NCBI GenBank assembly: GCA_922989275.2
Contig: OV277856.1
Span: forward strand, 54,507,358-54,571,357
Origin: Gari tellinella
Lineage: Eukaryota > Mollusca > Bivalvia > Cardiida > Psammobiidae
DNA length: 64,000 nt
Direction: 5' to 3'
In this document: positions 63,192 through 64,000 of the stretch, one piece after another
Layout: each line of letters begins with the position of its first letter
Numbering within the stretch: position 1 is the first letter of the stretch
Notes under the pieces: model-generated
What the model was told of the DNA's origin: nothing
The model's database searches: none
Seen by the model: the letters and a program-made list of their open reading frames with translations, nothing else
Made by a program: the position numbers and the translations under genes

Positions 63192-63416
63192 ATGAATGAA
63201 GCTATAGTGAAAATACTAACGAGTATTCAAAGACTGATAGTAATGCAAAAGGCGTCAATTCATTCGTTTAAATGTACAGTTCATTTTAGTAATATCCTGG
63301 TTTTAGCAATTCTGCTACTGTTGATTTTGACCCCTACCTTGGTTGCATTGGAACTAAATGAACAGTATAGTGTCAAATTTTGCGCAAAATGCAACCAGCA
63401 AACGGGAAAGATTTAG
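63192..63416 (+). CDS. Possible small hydrophobic ORF, doubtful
   Basis: 74 codons from ATG. A hydrophobic stretch near residues 33-52 (ILVLAILLLLIL) is followed by a short tail with one CxxC. It lies antisense to the charged-protein gene, outside a recognised repeat. It could be chance in AT-rich DNA; no homologue or splice signal supports it. Confidence 0.12.
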   Translation: MNEAIVKILTSIQRLIVMQKASIHSFKCTVHFSNILVLAILLLLILTPTLVALELNEQYSVKFCAKCNQQTGKI

Positions 63417-63630
63417 GGAACTTTTGATGCCGGATAAGTCATGTTTCATCAATTAATATGCCGTGAACGGGGCGAAATATGCATGCACAGTTTTTTTTTT
63501 AGTTTGAGTATACATGGCCATTGTGTATTGTGAAAGTTCTTCTGAATCAGTAGCAATTAACTAAACACTGCAAAGTGCAAAGCCATTCAAGTGAACCCCA
63601 AGTACCAAAGCTCAGAACAAGTCTACTTAC

Positions 63631-63685
63631 AGGTCGACCTGGGTGTCGAACATTGTGTGGCGTGGTACCCGATTTCAGCTCTGAT
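63631..63685 (-). CDS. Short internal exon upstream of the charged exon
   Basis: Minus strand: acceptor CTGTAACAG before 63685 and a consensus donor GTAAGTAG from 63630. Read so that it ends on a codon boundary, as the 55540 exon requires, it gives SELKSGTTPHNVRHPGRP with no stop, plus one leading base of a split codon. A second AG at 63681-63682 could serve as acceptor. The intron to the next recognised exon is about 8.1 kb; small exons inside it could have been missed. The 5' part of the gene lies beyond the window. Confidence 0.6.
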
Positions 63686-63889
63686 CTGTTACAGTATAGG
63701 AGAAAAAAACACAAGTGAAAGACTAACCCATTTATGCCTAGATATTGAAATGCAATGAACTCTCCCTGTAAGCTTTATGGAAGCTTTAATTTGAGATATA
63801 CAACTTACAAGGGTGATCTAAGGATACTGCAATGATTGTCTTTCATAATGATATACATTGTCCTAATAATGAGCCTTACAGCTGGATGC

Positions 63890-64000
63890 CCAGGGCTCCA
63901 GATATGCGGGAGTAGACTGAACAAATACAACATTTTCTCACTAATTTCAGTACCAAATCCTATAGTGTCACTATATATTAGAATTATTTCAAAGAGACAA
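63890..64000. mobile_element. PalM, cut by the window edge
   Basis: CAGGGCTCCAGATATGCGGG start and arm CAAATCCTATAGTGTCACTA; the other arm lies beyond 64000. Confidence 0.65.

Larger units (their letters stand above)
55541..63630 (-). other. 8.1-kb intron of the charged-protein gene
   Basis: Bounded by phase-0 splice sites. It holds PalC, V, F, A, B and M copies listed separately. No further exon was recognised inside, but short exons are easily overlooked. Confidence 0.5.

Overview
The window looks like nuclear DNA of an invertebrate animal, most probably a bivalve mollusc. It is AT-rich, gene-poor, has spliceosomal introns of 2-8 kb, carries a tRNA-headed SINE, and is saturated with short inverted-repeat DNA transposons. 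The species is inference; nothing here names it.

Genes. Two loci are supported. (1) 7988-11809, minus: one 1273-residue open frame for a large disordered plus coiled-coil protein, with a 5' UTR exon ending at a clear splice acceptor (11935) and an overlapping upstream ORF at its start. (2) About 52804-63685, minus: the last three exons of a gene of unknown function (63631-63685, 55005-55540, 52804-52918). Reading phases agree at both junctions; the protein is Arg/Glu/Asp/Pro-rich and ends in ESEL. No rRNA, CRISPR or operon-like feature is present.

Repeats. Most of the rest is non-autonomous, palindrome-cored elements (MITE/foldback type). Labels are mine. PalA: TA-flanked, ends CAGTGGAGAA, about 250 bp, core hairpin of about 60 bp; 34 copies or fragments, all right of 12.2 kb. 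PalB: TA-flanked, ends CAGTAAAACCTCTCTATTAC. PalC: TTAA-flanked, ends CCCATTACCCCATA, about 250 bp. PalD: TTAA, ends CCCTTTGAACCC / CTCTTTCCTCCC. PalE: TTAA, ends near CTCTTTC.CTGCC. PalF: hairpin AATGCAGGATAAAA. PalG: ends near GTTTCATAAA. PalH: TA, ends CTCCCTCTCTACAACGAC. PalI: ends CAGGTACTTGACAC with 8-bp target duplications (hAT-like). PalJ: 949 bp, TTAA, ends GGGTGTATCCA. PalM: ends CAGGGCTCCAGA. PalN: pogo-like ends CAGTC.AACTC. PalQ, R, S, U and V are rarer. TTAA families resemble piggyBac-type non-autonomous elements, TA families Tc1/mariner/pogo-type; these assignments rest only on target sites and ends.

Layout. 0-7.9 kb: PalB/C/D/G/H cluster. 8-12 kb: coiled-coil gene. 12-51 kb: gene-free, PalA-dominated, with nested insertions, a tRNA-Pro-like SINE at 37.9 kb, a CATAA microsatellite at 34.5 kb, degenerate AGGTCA-rich tandem sequence at 18.8-19.6 kb and a segmental duplication at 42.2/43.2 kb. 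51-64 kb: 3' part of the second gene with introns full of PalC/D/E/F/M.

Most interesting pattern: elements with unrelated ends and target sites (TA versus TTAA) carry the same hairpin modules, e.g. the GATCAGACGCCG hairpin in PalA, E and H and the AAAGCAGGTTGAAAGTAAAG hairpin in PalC and PalQ. Hairpin apices contain TA or TTAA and several later elements sit in or beside an apex. This suggests a hairpin module moving between transposon families, with apices acting as landing sites. Nested copies let insertion order be read directly.
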